Virus record (IMG/VR): IMGVR_UViG_3300037010_000457
Coordinates: 1 to 45,600 of that record
Direction: 5' to 3' (one strand)
Length of the DNA: 45,600 nucleotides
Origin: a virus
The notes beneath the pieces were generated by a model. That model saw nothing but the letters and a program-made list of their open reading frames with translations. It did not search any database and was not told where the DNA came from. The position numbers and the translations under genes are program-made. Every line of letters begins with the position of its first letter. Position 1 is the stretch's first letter. This document shows positions 23,241 through 30,149 of the stretch, in pieces.

Positions 23241-24046
23241 GATTTCAAGACCTGGGCAAGCGGGGCGTCCTCCAGAACATCGACCCCGCGATCATCGTCG
23301 AGGAGCCGGGGTGGAACCAGAGGGCAGAGACCCCAGCCCTGGAGCAGCACATCCAGTCCCTCGCCGGGTCCATTCGGGCCCTGGGCGTCCTTGAACCCCT
23401 CACCGCCTACATGAAGGGCGACGCCGTGGTACTGGTGAACGGCCATTGCCGCCTCGCAGCCGTTCGGATGCTGCTGGATGCCGGGGAGGAGATCAAGACG
23501 GTCCCCGTGCGTGTGGAGCCCCATACCGCGAACGACGCCGACCGCGTCCTCTCGATGGTCACTCGCAACAGCGGCAAGCCCCTGGAGCCGATGGAGGTCG
23601 CCGCCGTGTTCAAGCGGCTGGTCGCCTTCGGGTGGGACGCCGCCGACATCGCCACGAAGACGGGCTACTCCGAGAACAGGGTCGGGGAACTCCTGCGGCT
23701 GAACGCAGCCCCCGAGGAGGTCAAGGGAATGATCGCCAGGGGCGAGGTAGCAGCAACCACCGCAGCAAAGGTACTTCGGAAGGCTGGGGCAAAGGACGGC
23801 ACGGCCATCCTGACCACGGCGGTCGCAACGGCCAAGGCGAACGGGAAAGCGAAAGCCAGTGGACGCCACCTCCCGCAGCCCGTGTCCGAGCAAGCCACCC
23901 TCGCCGTCACCGACGAGGCCGAGAGGTCAATCCTGGGCGAAGGGTGGAATAGGTTCCTGAACGACCACGGGGACCAGTTCACCGACCGCCAGCTTCTGGC
24001 GTTCAAGGCCTCATTCATGGGCCTGCCACGAGAGGACAAGGGATGA
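23237..24046 (+). CDS. ParB/RepB-like protein
   Basis: A 269-residue protein with a ParB N-terminal domain: 'EQHIQSLAGSIRALGVLEPL', then 'VVLVNGHCRLAAVRML' (the GxxRxxA-like CTP/nucleotide site, here GHCRLAA), followed by 'SMVTRNSGKPLEPMEVAAVF' and the helix-turn-helix 'ADIATKTGYSENRVGELLRL'. This is the full ParB order of nucleotide domain and DNA-binding domain. No ParA partner is present, so plasmid-type partition is not supported. Phage ParB-like proteins may regulate transcription or modify DNA; the role here is open. Confidence 0.8.
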   Translation: MRFQDLGKRGVLQNIDPAIIVEEPGWNQRAETPALEQHIQSLAGSIRALGVLEPLTAYMKGDAVVLVNGHCRLAAVRMLLDAGEEIKTVPVRVEPHTANDADRVLSMVTRNSGKPLEPMEVAAVFKRLVAFGWDAADIATKTGYSENRVGELLRLNAAPEEVKGMIARGEVAATTAAKVLRKAGAKDGTAILTTAVATAKANGKAKASGRHLPQPVSEQATLAVTDEAERSILGEGWNRFLNDHGDQFTDRQLLAFKASFMGLPREDKG

Positions 24047-24453
24047 GCGAGAACCTTTGCGGATCATGCACCCTCTGTTGCAAGGTGCTCTCCATTGAGG
24101 AACTGGGGAAGGTTCAGGGCGTGTGGTGCGAACACTGCAAGCCGGGGACAGGGTGCGGGGCTTACGCCACACGTCCCCCGTCCTGCCAGCAGTTCGAGTG
24201 CTTGTGGCTCCAGACCCAGAAGGACCCCGTGGCGAAGTTCCCACCAAACCTGCGGCCCGACCGCTGCCATGTGGTGCTGGTCACATTGGACGAAGGCCAA
24301 GCCCTTGTCGCCCATGTGGACCCCGCCTATCCCGACGCTTACCAGACCGGGGGGCTCGGCCACTTGGTCAAGTCGTTCCGAGATCGCCGGGAGGGCGTCA
24401 TCGTGGTCACGGGGCAGAAACAGAAGCTGCTCACCGTTCGGGAGAAGGTATGA
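24043..24453 (+). CDS. YkgJ-like protein with CxxCxxCC cluster
   Basis: A 136-residue protein whose start 'CGSCTLCCKV' is the CxxCxxCC signature of the YkgJ zinc/iron-chelating family. Further cysteines follow in 'WCEHC', 'GCGAYATRPPSCQQFEC' and 'DRC'. The 'YATRPPSCQQFEC' phrase also fits this family. Members are thought to bind metal; some link to flagellin methylation or Fe-S chemistry, but no activity is firmly known for phage versions. It overlaps both neighbours by 4 bases. Confidence 0.8.
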   Translation: MSENLCGSCTLCCKVLSIEELGKVQGVWCEHCKPGTGCGAYATRPPSCQQFECLWLQTQKDPVAKFPPNLRPDRCHVVLVTLDEGQALVAHVDPAYPDAYQTGGLGHLVKSFRDRREGVIVVTGQKQKLLTVREKV

Positions 24454-24857
24454 CCGACTTCGCAAGCCGGGGAATCATGTTCTCCCCATCCCACCTCACC
24501 CCCTCGATGGCCGCACGGTGCCTCGGGGTCACTCCTGGCGCGGTGAGAGACCGAATCAGCAGGGGAACCCTCCCGACCGAGACCCATTTCGGGGTCAAGC
24601 TGATCCCGACCCACGCCGTCATGGATGCCCTGGACCGCAAGACCGACGGCAACGCCACGCCGATAGCCGAGATGAGATCCAAAGGCTATGTCTTCTTGAA
24701 GACCAGCGTGTGCCGTGCTTGCGGGGCACCGATCCTCTGGTTCTGGACCCCAAAGGCCAAGCGGATGCCGTTCAATGTCCACTCCACGGTGCCCCACTGG
24801 GACACCTGCCCCAAGACACACACCACGCCACCCGGAGGAAGACCACCTAAGCCATGA
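24450..24857 (+). CDS. HTH and zinc-ribbon protein, paralogue of a second zinc-ribbon gene
   Basis: A 135-residue protein. Residues 15-60 ('MAARCLGVTPGAVRDRISRG') look like a MerR/excisionase-type helix-turn-helix. Residues 85-125 form a zinc ribbon, 'CRACGAPILWFWTPKAKRM' and 'PHWDTCP'. The ribbon matches the small protein at 26899-27105 ('CRGCGADLIWYLTPKGKAM', 'PHWAKCP'), so the two arose from one ancestor. The two genes bracket the methyltransferase cassette. It starts in an ATGA overlap with the YkgJ-like gene. Confidence 0.65.
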   Translation: MTDFASRGIMFSPSHLTPSMAARCLGVTPGAVRDRISRGTLPTETHFGVKLIPTHAVMDALDRKTDGNATPIAEMRSKGYVFLKTSVCRACGAPILWFWTPKAKRMPFNVHSTVPHWDTCPKTHTTPPGGRPPKP

Positions 24858-24954
24858 CAAGCGTCGCGTTCTATTCAAGGAGCCTGAACCATCACCCCAG
24901 GAACGGTGCGGCCCCGCGCCTCCTGTCCATCTGCACGACCCTACGGAGCCTGAA

Positions 24955-25590
24955 TTGGAATCAGTATTTCTAGGCACAGACCGCCAACTGCTCCCCGAGT
25001 TGTTCGGGTTCTATGCCCCCACCGTAACTGAGGTCCGTGATGTGACCTCCAACACCCGCAAAATGTGGACCGGCGTTTCCATTCCCGCCAATGTTCGCTG
25101 GTATGACATTGACCCCGCGATGAACCCCGATGAGGTCTGTGGGTGGGATGCCCTTCCCGATGCAGACCAAAGCCTTGATGTCCTGGTCTATGACCCTCCC
25201 CACCTTCCCCTTGCCGCAGCCTCCCCAATGTCCATGCCTCAGATGGTTGGAGACTACGGTTTGGCAAGGTCCGTAAAGGGCGACAACATCACGGCGATGC
25301 ACAAATCCTTCCTCCTGGAAGCCAAGCGTGTCCTGCGCCCCGATGGGCTGGTGTTCGCCAAGATCAAGGACTACATCCACAACCACCGCTACCAGTGGAA
25401 CCTTGAAGCGTTCAACGAGGCTTGCCGTGTCGCTGGGATGACCCCCTGCGATCTGGTCATCAAGCGCGACCCATGCGGCGGGAACCTGAAGTCAGGGCGA
25501 TGGGTCAAGGTCCATCACTCCAGGAATGTCCACTGTTATTGGGTCATCGTCCGTAACTCAACTAAGTGCGAAGCCAAGCGCATCGTCTGA
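24955..25590 (+). CDS. SAM-dependent methyltransferase with DPP motif
   Basis: A 211-residue protein starting at TTG 24955, chosen because CGGAG lies a few bases upstream and the family similarity begins soon after; the ORF stays open further upstream. The core reads 'VRDVTSNTRKMWTGV', 'WYDIDPAMN', then 'LDVLVYDPPHLP' with D80-P-P as the catalytic motif IV, and 'EAKRVLRPDGLVFAKIKD', a methyltransferase strand-turn. This pattern occurs in phage DNA methyltransferases or DNA-modifying relatives. The base it modifies cannot be read from sequence. Codon use is less GC-rich than in neighbouring genes. Confidence 0.75.
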   Translation: MESVFLGTDRQLLPELFGFYAPTVTEVRDVTSNTRKMWTGVSIPANVRWYDIDPAMNPDEVCGWDALPDADQSLDVLVYDPPHLPLAAASPMSMPQMVGDYGLARSVKGDNITAMHKSFLLEAKRVLRPDGLVFAKIKDYIHNHRYQWNLEAFNEACRVAGMTPCDLVIKRDPCGGNLKSGRWVKVHHSRNVHCYWVIVRNSTKCEAKRIV

Positions 25591-25608
25591 TCTTGTCCAG
25601 GAGCCCCT

Positions 25609-26046
25609 TTGAACCCCGTCCCCGTCACTTTTGAAGAGTGCTGCGCTTTCGTCGCAGACCTCCACCGGCATCATCGGCCACCTGTAGGGTGGAAATTTGG
25701 TATCGGCGCAGAGAAGGACGGGAAACTTGTCGGCGTAGTCATGGTGTCCCGCCCCGTGGCCCGAAGGCTAGACACGGGGCAGACCCTCGAAGTGACCCGG
25801 TGCTGCACCGATGGGACCAAGAACGCCTGCTCGTTCCTCTATGCCAGCGCATGGAGGGCGGCAAAGGCCCTCGGTTACACCCGCCTCATCACCTACACCC
25901 TGCCCGATGAGGGCGGGGCCAGCCTAAGAGCTTCGGGCTGGAAGTGCCTCTACGAAACGCCGGGGAGGACTTGGTCTGTGCCAAGCCGCAAACGGGAAAC
26001 CGCAGCGCAAGTCCTCGGCCCCAAGTTGCTTTGGGAAGCCTGTTGA
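25609..26046 (+). CDS. XF1762-family protein (GNAT-like)
   Basis: A 145-residue protein starting at TTG after AGGAG. The sequence follows the XF1762 pattern: 'HRHHRPPVGWKFGIGAEKDG', 'VGVVMVSRPVARRLDTGQTLEVTR', 'CCTDGTKNACSFLYASAWRA', 'LITYTLPDEGGASLRASGW'. The fold is related to N-acetyltransferases, and genes of this family are often near phage DNA-modification genes. It sits between two methyltransferase genes here. The substrate is unknown; a role in DNA-base or protein acylation is a possibility to test. Confidence 0.8.
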   Translation: MNPVPVTFEECCAFVADLHRHHRPPVGWKFGIGAEKDGKLVGVVMVSRPVARRLDTGQTLEVTRCCTDGTKNACSFLYASAWRAAKALGYTRLITYTLPDEGGASLRASGWKCLYETPGRTWSVPSRKRETAAQVLGPKLLWEAC

Positions 26047-26067
26047 ATATGTCCATCTGGAGGAACC

Positions 26068-26796
26068 ATGGAACCCGAAACCTACCAGCACCCAAAGCAA
26101 CCCCACGCAGAGAAGCCCTTGGCGGTCTATCCAAATCGGGTTGAAACCATCGGTCCTGCCACCCTCTACCTTGGGGACTGTCGGGATATCCTGCCTACGC
26201 TACCGAAGGTCGACGCCGTTGTGACAGATCCACCCTATGGGCTCAACTGGAAGCCACGCATTAACCACCAGGATCAAGAATGGGTGGATGTCGTTGACTT
26301 TGATATCACAGAACTACTGAAGCATGGGCGGTTCCATCTCATTTGGGGTGGGCAGTATTTCGCGGACAAATTGCCGGTCAGAGATGGGTGGCTCACTTGG
26401 TGTAAGCGCCCCATTGACCACGATTTCTCTAACGATAACCGGAGCTACAGCACCACGGAACTTGCTTGGCGGGATTGGGGCAAGGCCAAATTCATGTGCC
26501 AGGTTTGGGATGGTGGGAAGAGGGCGGGCGAAAGCGTCAACCGGACATTCTGCCACCCATCACAGAAGCCCATTGAGTTGATGCGATGGTGCGTTGCCCA
26601 GCTTCCCACCGATGCGAAGATCGTTCTAGACCCATTCATGGGCTCAGGCACAACTGGCGTGGCGGCTATTGAATCGGGTCGTTCCTTTATCGGTATTGAG
26701 CGCGAACCCAAATACTTCGACATCGCCTGCAAACGGATTTCACTGGCCGCGGCCGAGGCTAAGCAGCGCCTATTCTCAGCAGGAGAGGTATCGTGA
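26068..26796 (+). CDS. DNA adenine-type methyltransferase, beta class
   Basis: A 242-residue enzyme that should methylate an exocyclic amine (N6-adenine more likely than N4-cytosine). Motif IV is at 53-57 (TDPPY), the target-recognition part lies between, and motif I is at 188-197 (DPFMGSGTTG), followed by 'FIGIEREPKYFDIACKRI'. The order IV then I is that of beta-class enzymes. There is no restriction endonuclease partner, so it is probably a solitary phage methylase protecting against host restriction. The gene is visibly more AT-rich than its neighbours, a sign of recent transfer. Confidence 0.88.
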   Translation: MEPETYQHPKQPHAEKPLAVYPNRVETIGPATLYLGDCRDILPTLPKVDAVVTDPPYGLNWKPRINHQDQEWVDVVDFDITELLKHGRFHLIWGGQYFADKLPVRDGWLTWCKRPIDHDFSNDNRSYSTTELAWRDWGKAKFMCQVWDGGKRAGESVNRTFCHPSQKPIELMRWCVAQLPTDAKIVLDPFMGSGTTGVAAIESGRSFIGIEREPKYFDIACKRISLAAAEAKQRLFSAGEVS

Positions 26797-26858
26797 GTCT
26801 CCCATCCAAGCGAGCCAAGCCCAGGCGACAAATGCTTAACCGCTGGGAATCCCAATAA
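26793..26858 (+). CDS. Possible 21-residue peptide
   Basis: A GTG overlapping the methyltransferase stop (GTGA), with AGGAGAGG upstream, opens a 21-codon frame, very basic (Lys/Arg-rich), ending in TAA. The ribosome-binding site and overlap suggest translation, but its tiny size gives no other support. Confidence 0.25.
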   Translation: MSLPSKRAKPRRQMLNRWESQ

Positions 26859-26898
26859 CCGCGTATGTCCATCACCGAACCCACGAGAGGAGCGAACC

Positions 26899-27105
26899 AT
26901 GCCATTCCCCACGACCGCGAAGGGCTTCATCGAGCAGGGCTACACCAAGAAGAACACGGGCACATGCCGGGGCTGCGGCGCTGACCTGATCTGGTATCTC
27001 ACCCCGAAGGGGAAGGCGATGCCCGTCGAGACCCTGACCCTGGAGCCCCACTGGGCGAAATGCCCGAACGCCGAGGACTTCAGGAAGCACAAGGTCAAGC
27101 CGTGA
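26899..27105 (+). CDS. Small zinc-ribbon protein
   Basis: A 68-residue protein with one zinc ribbon: 'CRGCGADLIWYLTPKGKAM' and 'PHWAKCP'. It is a single-domain version of the ribbon at the end of the protein encoded at 24450-24857. GAGAGGAG precedes the ATG. It overlaps the HNH gene start (GTGA). Possible roles are DNA binding or regulation of the modification genes. Confidence 0.65.
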   Translation: MPFPTTAKGFIEQGYTKKNTGTCRGCGADLIWYLTPKGKAMPVETLTLEPHWAKCPNAEDFRKHKVKP

Positions 27106-27563
27106 ACGATTGTCGGAAGCTGCGTTGCCACGAGCCCACCATCGAGGACTCGGAGTTCTGCCGGAAGCACCATCACGAGGCCGACCACCGACTTCAGAAG
27201 GCTCGGGCCGAACTGAGAAGGGTTCGCGCCACTCCCAGGCGCAAGGGCCCACCCGCCCCAAGGATCAAGAAGCGTCGGCTCAAGGACCCAGCATGGCTCA
27301 ATCGGGTTCGACGGCTTCCGTGCTGCGTGTGCGACTCCCCGCCCCCAAACGAAGCCCACCACATCAAGGACGGCTCTGTCGGGGCTGGGCAGAAGGCCGG
27401 GGACCACGAGACCATCCCGCTCTGTGCCGAACATCACAGGACGGGAGGCCGTGGCATCTCCTTCCACGAAGGGTCTGGTCGCCTAGCCTGGGAAGCCCTG
27501 TTCGGGACCCAGCGGGAACTCCTGGCCGAGACGCTGGTTCTCTTGGCGGGCGAAGAAGCCTAG
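27102..27563 (+). CDS. HNH endonuclease-like protein
   Basis: A 153-residue protein with a basic N-terminal half and a C-terminal HNH-type core: 'PCCVCDSPPPNEAHHIKDG', 'GAGQKAGDHETIPLCAEHH' and 'GGRGISFHEGSGRLAWE'. The His residues and Cys pairs fit a beta-beta-alpha metal nuclease of the DUF968/Ref-like kind known in phages and linked to recombination. The N-terminus has its own Cys/His set ('CRKLRCHEP', 'FCRKHHHE'), so it may have a zinc-binding domain. The start is GTG overlapping the ribbon gene stop. It could be a recombination nuclease or a homing-type enzyme; the former is favoured. Confidence 0.75.
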   Translation: MNDCRKLRCHEPTIEDSEFCRKHHHEADHRLQKARAELRRVRATPRRKGPPAPRIKKRRLKDPAWLNRVRRLPCCVCDSPPPNEAHHIKDGSVGAGQKAGDHETIPLCAEHHRTGGRGISFHEGSGRLAWEALFGTQRELLAETLVLLAGEEA

Positions 27564-27584
27564 ACTTCCCCAAAGGGGGCGGTC

Positions 27585-28361
27585 ATGGACATCAAGTTCG
27601 ACATCGACACACGGGACCTCATTGATCGCCTCTCGAAAGCAGCGGGAGGCGATCTTGCTTTTGCGACCTCTGTTGCCCTGACCGAGACGGCCAAGATCGC
27701 GAAGACGAATGTCCAGGCCGAGATGCGCCGAGTGTTTGACCGACCCAAGGACTACACGATCAATTCGGTCCGGGTCGAAGCAAGCACGAAGACCAAACTC
27801 TATGCCTTCGTCAAACTGGCCGATGCCACGGGCTCCAAGTCGCTTCCCGCCGCGAAGTATCTCCAGCCCGAGATTGAAGGGGGCGAACGCAGGAACAAGG
27901 CTCTGGAACTGGCCGTCCTCCAGATCGCAGCCCAGCAGAAGGTAGTCAGGCTCAAGGGCGTCCTCACGGGCGATGTCCAGTTCGTCCCAGGGGAGGGGGC
28001 CAAGCTGGATCAGTACGGCAACATCAGCCGCGCCTTTGCGAACCAGATGCTCTCGGGGCTGCGGGCCTGGAGCCAAGAAGGGTTCAGTGCCAACGAGACA
28101 ACGAAGTCGAGGGCACGGCGTAAGAAGACCGGGAAGGACTTCGTGTTCTTCCTTGGCATGGTCAAGGGGACCTTCGGCGTCTATCAACGCTTCCAGTTCG
28201 CGGGCGGCTCGGCTGTCCGACCCGTGTTCGTGGCTGTCCGTCGTCCCCACTACAAGATCCGGCTGCGGTTCATAGAGGTCATCCAGAACACATGGATCGA
28301 TGAGTTCCCCTACCAGTTCGGCAAGGCCGTGGACCGCGTCCTCAAGAACCCCAGGGGCTAG
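27585..28361 (+). CDS. Tail completion / minor tail protein Z-like protein
   Basis: A 258-residue protein that follows the pattern of gpZ/tail-terminator-like structural proteins: 'LSKAAGGDLAFATSVALTET', 'AEMRRVFDRPKDYTINSVRV', 'KYLQPEIEGGERR', 'FVPGEGAKLDQYGNISR' and 'GVYQRFQF'. This type is normally encoded with the head and tail genes, yet here it lies between the HNH nuclease and the ParB-like gene, far from the tail module. AAAGGGGGC precedes the ATG. Recognition is by pattern memory, so it is moderate; it could be a different virion component. Confidence 0.6.
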   Translation: MDIKFDIDTRDLIDRLSKAAGGDLAFATSVALTETAKIAKTNVQAEMRRVFDRPKDYTINSVRVEASTKTKLYAFVKLADATGSKSLPAAKYLQPEIEGGERRNKALELAVLQIAAQQKVVRLKGVLTGDVQFVPGEGAKLDQYGNISRAFANQMLSGLRAWSQEGFSANETTKSRARRKKTGKDFVFFLGMVKGTFGVYQRFQFAGGSAVRPVFVAVRRPHYKIRLRFIEVIQNTWIDEFPYQFGKAVDRVLKNPRG

Positions 28362-28602
28362 GGCCGTGGGCTGCGGTAAGGGCTTCGGGTGTCCTCCCCT
28401 ACCTGGAGAGGCTTCCCGCGCTGCCTTGACCACTTGGGCGCTCACGGCGGGGGCGACTCGCGACCGTCGTGGGAGGTGGAGACCCCCACCCCCCATGCGG
28501 GTCCTTCCGGGGAGGAAGCGGCCTCGGGTAATTGGAACCCCGACCATTCGCTAGATAAGCCCCCTCAACGCTAGACTTGATTTTTCAACCCCAGGAGCGT
28601 CT
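28362..28602 (+). other. Noncoding stretch before the DNA-modification operon
   Basis: About 240 bases without a convincing gene. Short ORFs here (for example one starting at GTG 28389) lack a ribosome-binding site and look non-protein-like. The stretch has small inverted repeats, such as CTTCC/GGAAG near 28505, and a T5 run near 28581. Since the ParB-DpdA operon starts right after it, a promoter is expected here, but I cannot point to clear -35 and -10 boxes. Confidence 0.4.
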
Positions 28603-29220
28603 ATGACCGAACCCATCACCACCCCCCGAAGCTGGCAGAACAGGATCGTTGGCCACGGCGAAGAGGCGCCAGATCAACTCCTGGCGAACCCGAAGAACTG
28701 GCGGATTCATCCCGGCACCCAGCAGGCAGGACTGGAGGCCGTGCTTGATCGCGTGGGCTGGGTGCAGTCGGTCGTCGTGAACCGACGGACCGGGTTCTTG
28801 GTGGACGGACACCTCCGGGTCACGCTGGCGATGCGGAGGTCCGAGCCCGTCATCCCCGTGGTCTATGTGGATCTGGACGAGGAGGAGGAGGCGCTGATCC
28901 TGGCGACCATCGACCCTCTGTCCGGGCTGGCCGGAACGGACCACGAACTGCTGGACCAGCTACTCGCGGAGATCAAGCCCGACGACCCAGGCATCCAAGC
29001 CTTGCTCGACTCGCTTGGTGGCGTGTCGATCCCGCCCCCGCCCGACCTGAATAACCTCGGCGACCAGCACGGGGAGCATGACCCCGCGATGTTCTGGCCT
29101 GTCTTCAAGGTGAAGCTGAAGCCCGAGGTCTATGAGCGATGGGAGTCCATGTCCAAGGAGTTTCCCGGCGACGACGCCGCGAAGTTCGAAGCCATCCTTG
29201 AGCGTGTGGTTCTCGCGTGA
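28603..29220 (+). CDS. ParB-like protein coupled to DpdA
   Basis: A 205-residue protein with a ParB-like nucleotide domain at about residues 24-95: 'LLANPKNWRIHPGTQQAGLE', 'GFLVDGHLRVTLAMRR' (G-H-x-R motif) and 'EEEALILATIDPLSGLAGTD'. It lacks the helix-turn-helix part of true ParB and ends in a short C-terminal domain ('FKVKLKPEVYERWESMSKEF'). Such ParB-like proteins are common next to phage DNA-modification enzymes. It ends in a GTGA overlap with dpdA, so the two are translated together. It may help DpdA choose or bind DNA; that is inference. Confidence 0.75.
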   Translation: MTEPITTPRSWQNRIVGHGEEAPDQLLANPKNWRIHPGTQQAGLEAVLDRVGWVQSVVVNRRTGFLVDGHLRVTLAMRRSEPVIPVVYVDLDEEEEALILATIDPLSGLAGTDHELLDQLLAEIKPDDPGIQALLDSLGGVSIPPPPDLNNLGDQHGEHDPAMFWPVFKVKLKPEVYERWESMSKEFPGDDAAKFEAILERVVLA

Positions 29221-30149
29221 CCAGAATCCACCTCGCGGAAGCACAAGGGCAGCAGCGCGGGTTCGAGAACAAGGCCGTGAACGAGCGTGGGAAGCGGCTG
29301 CGAATCCTGATCTCCTACCACTATTTCGGCAAGGAGGATCTGGACACTCTCCTCGCCAAGCACTTCACCGAGCCGTATCCCGAGATCTTCTTGGACTCGG
29401 GGGCGTTCAGCGCGAAGACCCAGGGTGCCCCCATCGACCTGAACACCTATGTCGCCTTCATCAAGCGGAACGCCCACCACCTGTCCACTTATTCGGTCCT
29501 CGATGTCATCGGGGACGCCAAGCGAACCAGGGAGAACCAGCAACGCATGGAGGACCTGGGAGTGCAGCCGCTCCCGTGCTGGCACACCGGGGAATCGTGG
29601 GAGGACCTGGAGTGGTATATCGAACGCTATCCCTACATCGCGGTCGGGGGCTTGGTCCCCTACCTCCGCTTCTCCCAGAAGCTGATGCCCTGGCTCGTCC
29701 AGGCTTTCAAGCAAGCCAAGGGGCGGAGTGTCTTCCACGGCTTCGGTGCGACCTCGTGGAAGATCGCAAGCATGGTCCCGTGGTATTCCGTGGATTCGTC
29801 GTCGTGGGCTGCTGGGGTTCGCTTCGGGCAGGTCGATGTCTTCGACTACCGGGCGGGGAAGTTCAGGACCCTCCGGCTCGGCAAGGCACAGGACTGGATC
29901 GACTACGGGCCCCTCGTGCGAAGCCTGGGTTTCGACCCGAAGGACTTCGCTGACCGGGCCCGGAACAAGCGGGAGACGATCTGCGGTCTCTGTGCCGTGT
30001 CTTACATGGAAGCGGAGCGATGGTTGAAAGCCAGACACGGGGAGGTCATTCTTCCCGAAAGACCCAACGGGCTTCGCCTCTACATGGCGAACCCTCAACT
30101 GAAGGACTTCACCCTTGCACAGCGGGGCATCAAGGAGGTAGGGCGATGA
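29217..30149 (+). CDS. dpdA: DpdA: DNA guanine transglycosylase for 7-deazaguanine insertion
   Basis: A 310-residue TGT-like enzyme. Bacterial and archaeal Tgt exchange guanine in tRNA; phage DpdA does so in DNA, using preQ0 or derivatives as substrate. The conserved aspartates are visible: D60 in 'IFLDSGAFSA' and D193 in 'YSVDSSSWAAG', along with 'VGGLVPYLR' and a C-terminal Cys/His set (C256, C259, H274 in 'CGLCAVSYMEAERWLKARH') that could bind zinc. The size and motifs resemble phage DpdA, not the longer bacterial Tgt. It lies in an operon with the complete preQ0 pathway. It starts at GTG, overlapping the ParB-like stop, and ends in an ATGA overlap with queC. Confidence 0.88.
   Translation: MTRIHLAEAQGQQRGFENKAVNERGKRLRILISYHYFGKEDLDTLLAKHFTEPYPEIFLDSGAFSAKTQGAPIDLNTYVAFIKRNAHHLSTYSVLDVIGDAKRTRENQQRMEDLGVQPLPCWHTGESWEDLEWYIERYPYIAVGGLVPYLRFSQKLMPWLVQAFKQAKGRSVFHGFGATSWKIASMVPWYSVDSSSWAAGVRFGQVDVFDYRAGKFRTLRLGKAQDWIDYGPLVRSLGFDPKDFADRARNKRETICGLCAVSYMEAERWLKARHGEVILPERPNGLRLYMANPQLKDFTLAQRGIKEVGR

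Noticed and set aside
24854-24973. 39-codon ORF between zinc-ribbon and methyltransferase genes
   Set aside because: It starts in an ATGA overlap but has a random-looking sequence and overlaps the chosen methyltransferase start; evidence too weak to list as a gene.
28389-28574. 61-codon ORF in the spacer before the ParB-like gene
   Set aside because: GTG start without a ribosome-binding site, Pro/Gly/His-rich composition without structure, and overlapping frames of similar length, so coding is not supported.
28570-28576. Recurrent CTAGAC motif (also near 20564, 27560, 35045 and 35306) as a promoter element
   Set aside because: Several occurrences are simply gene stop codons (TAG) followed by AC, and spacing to the next start varies.
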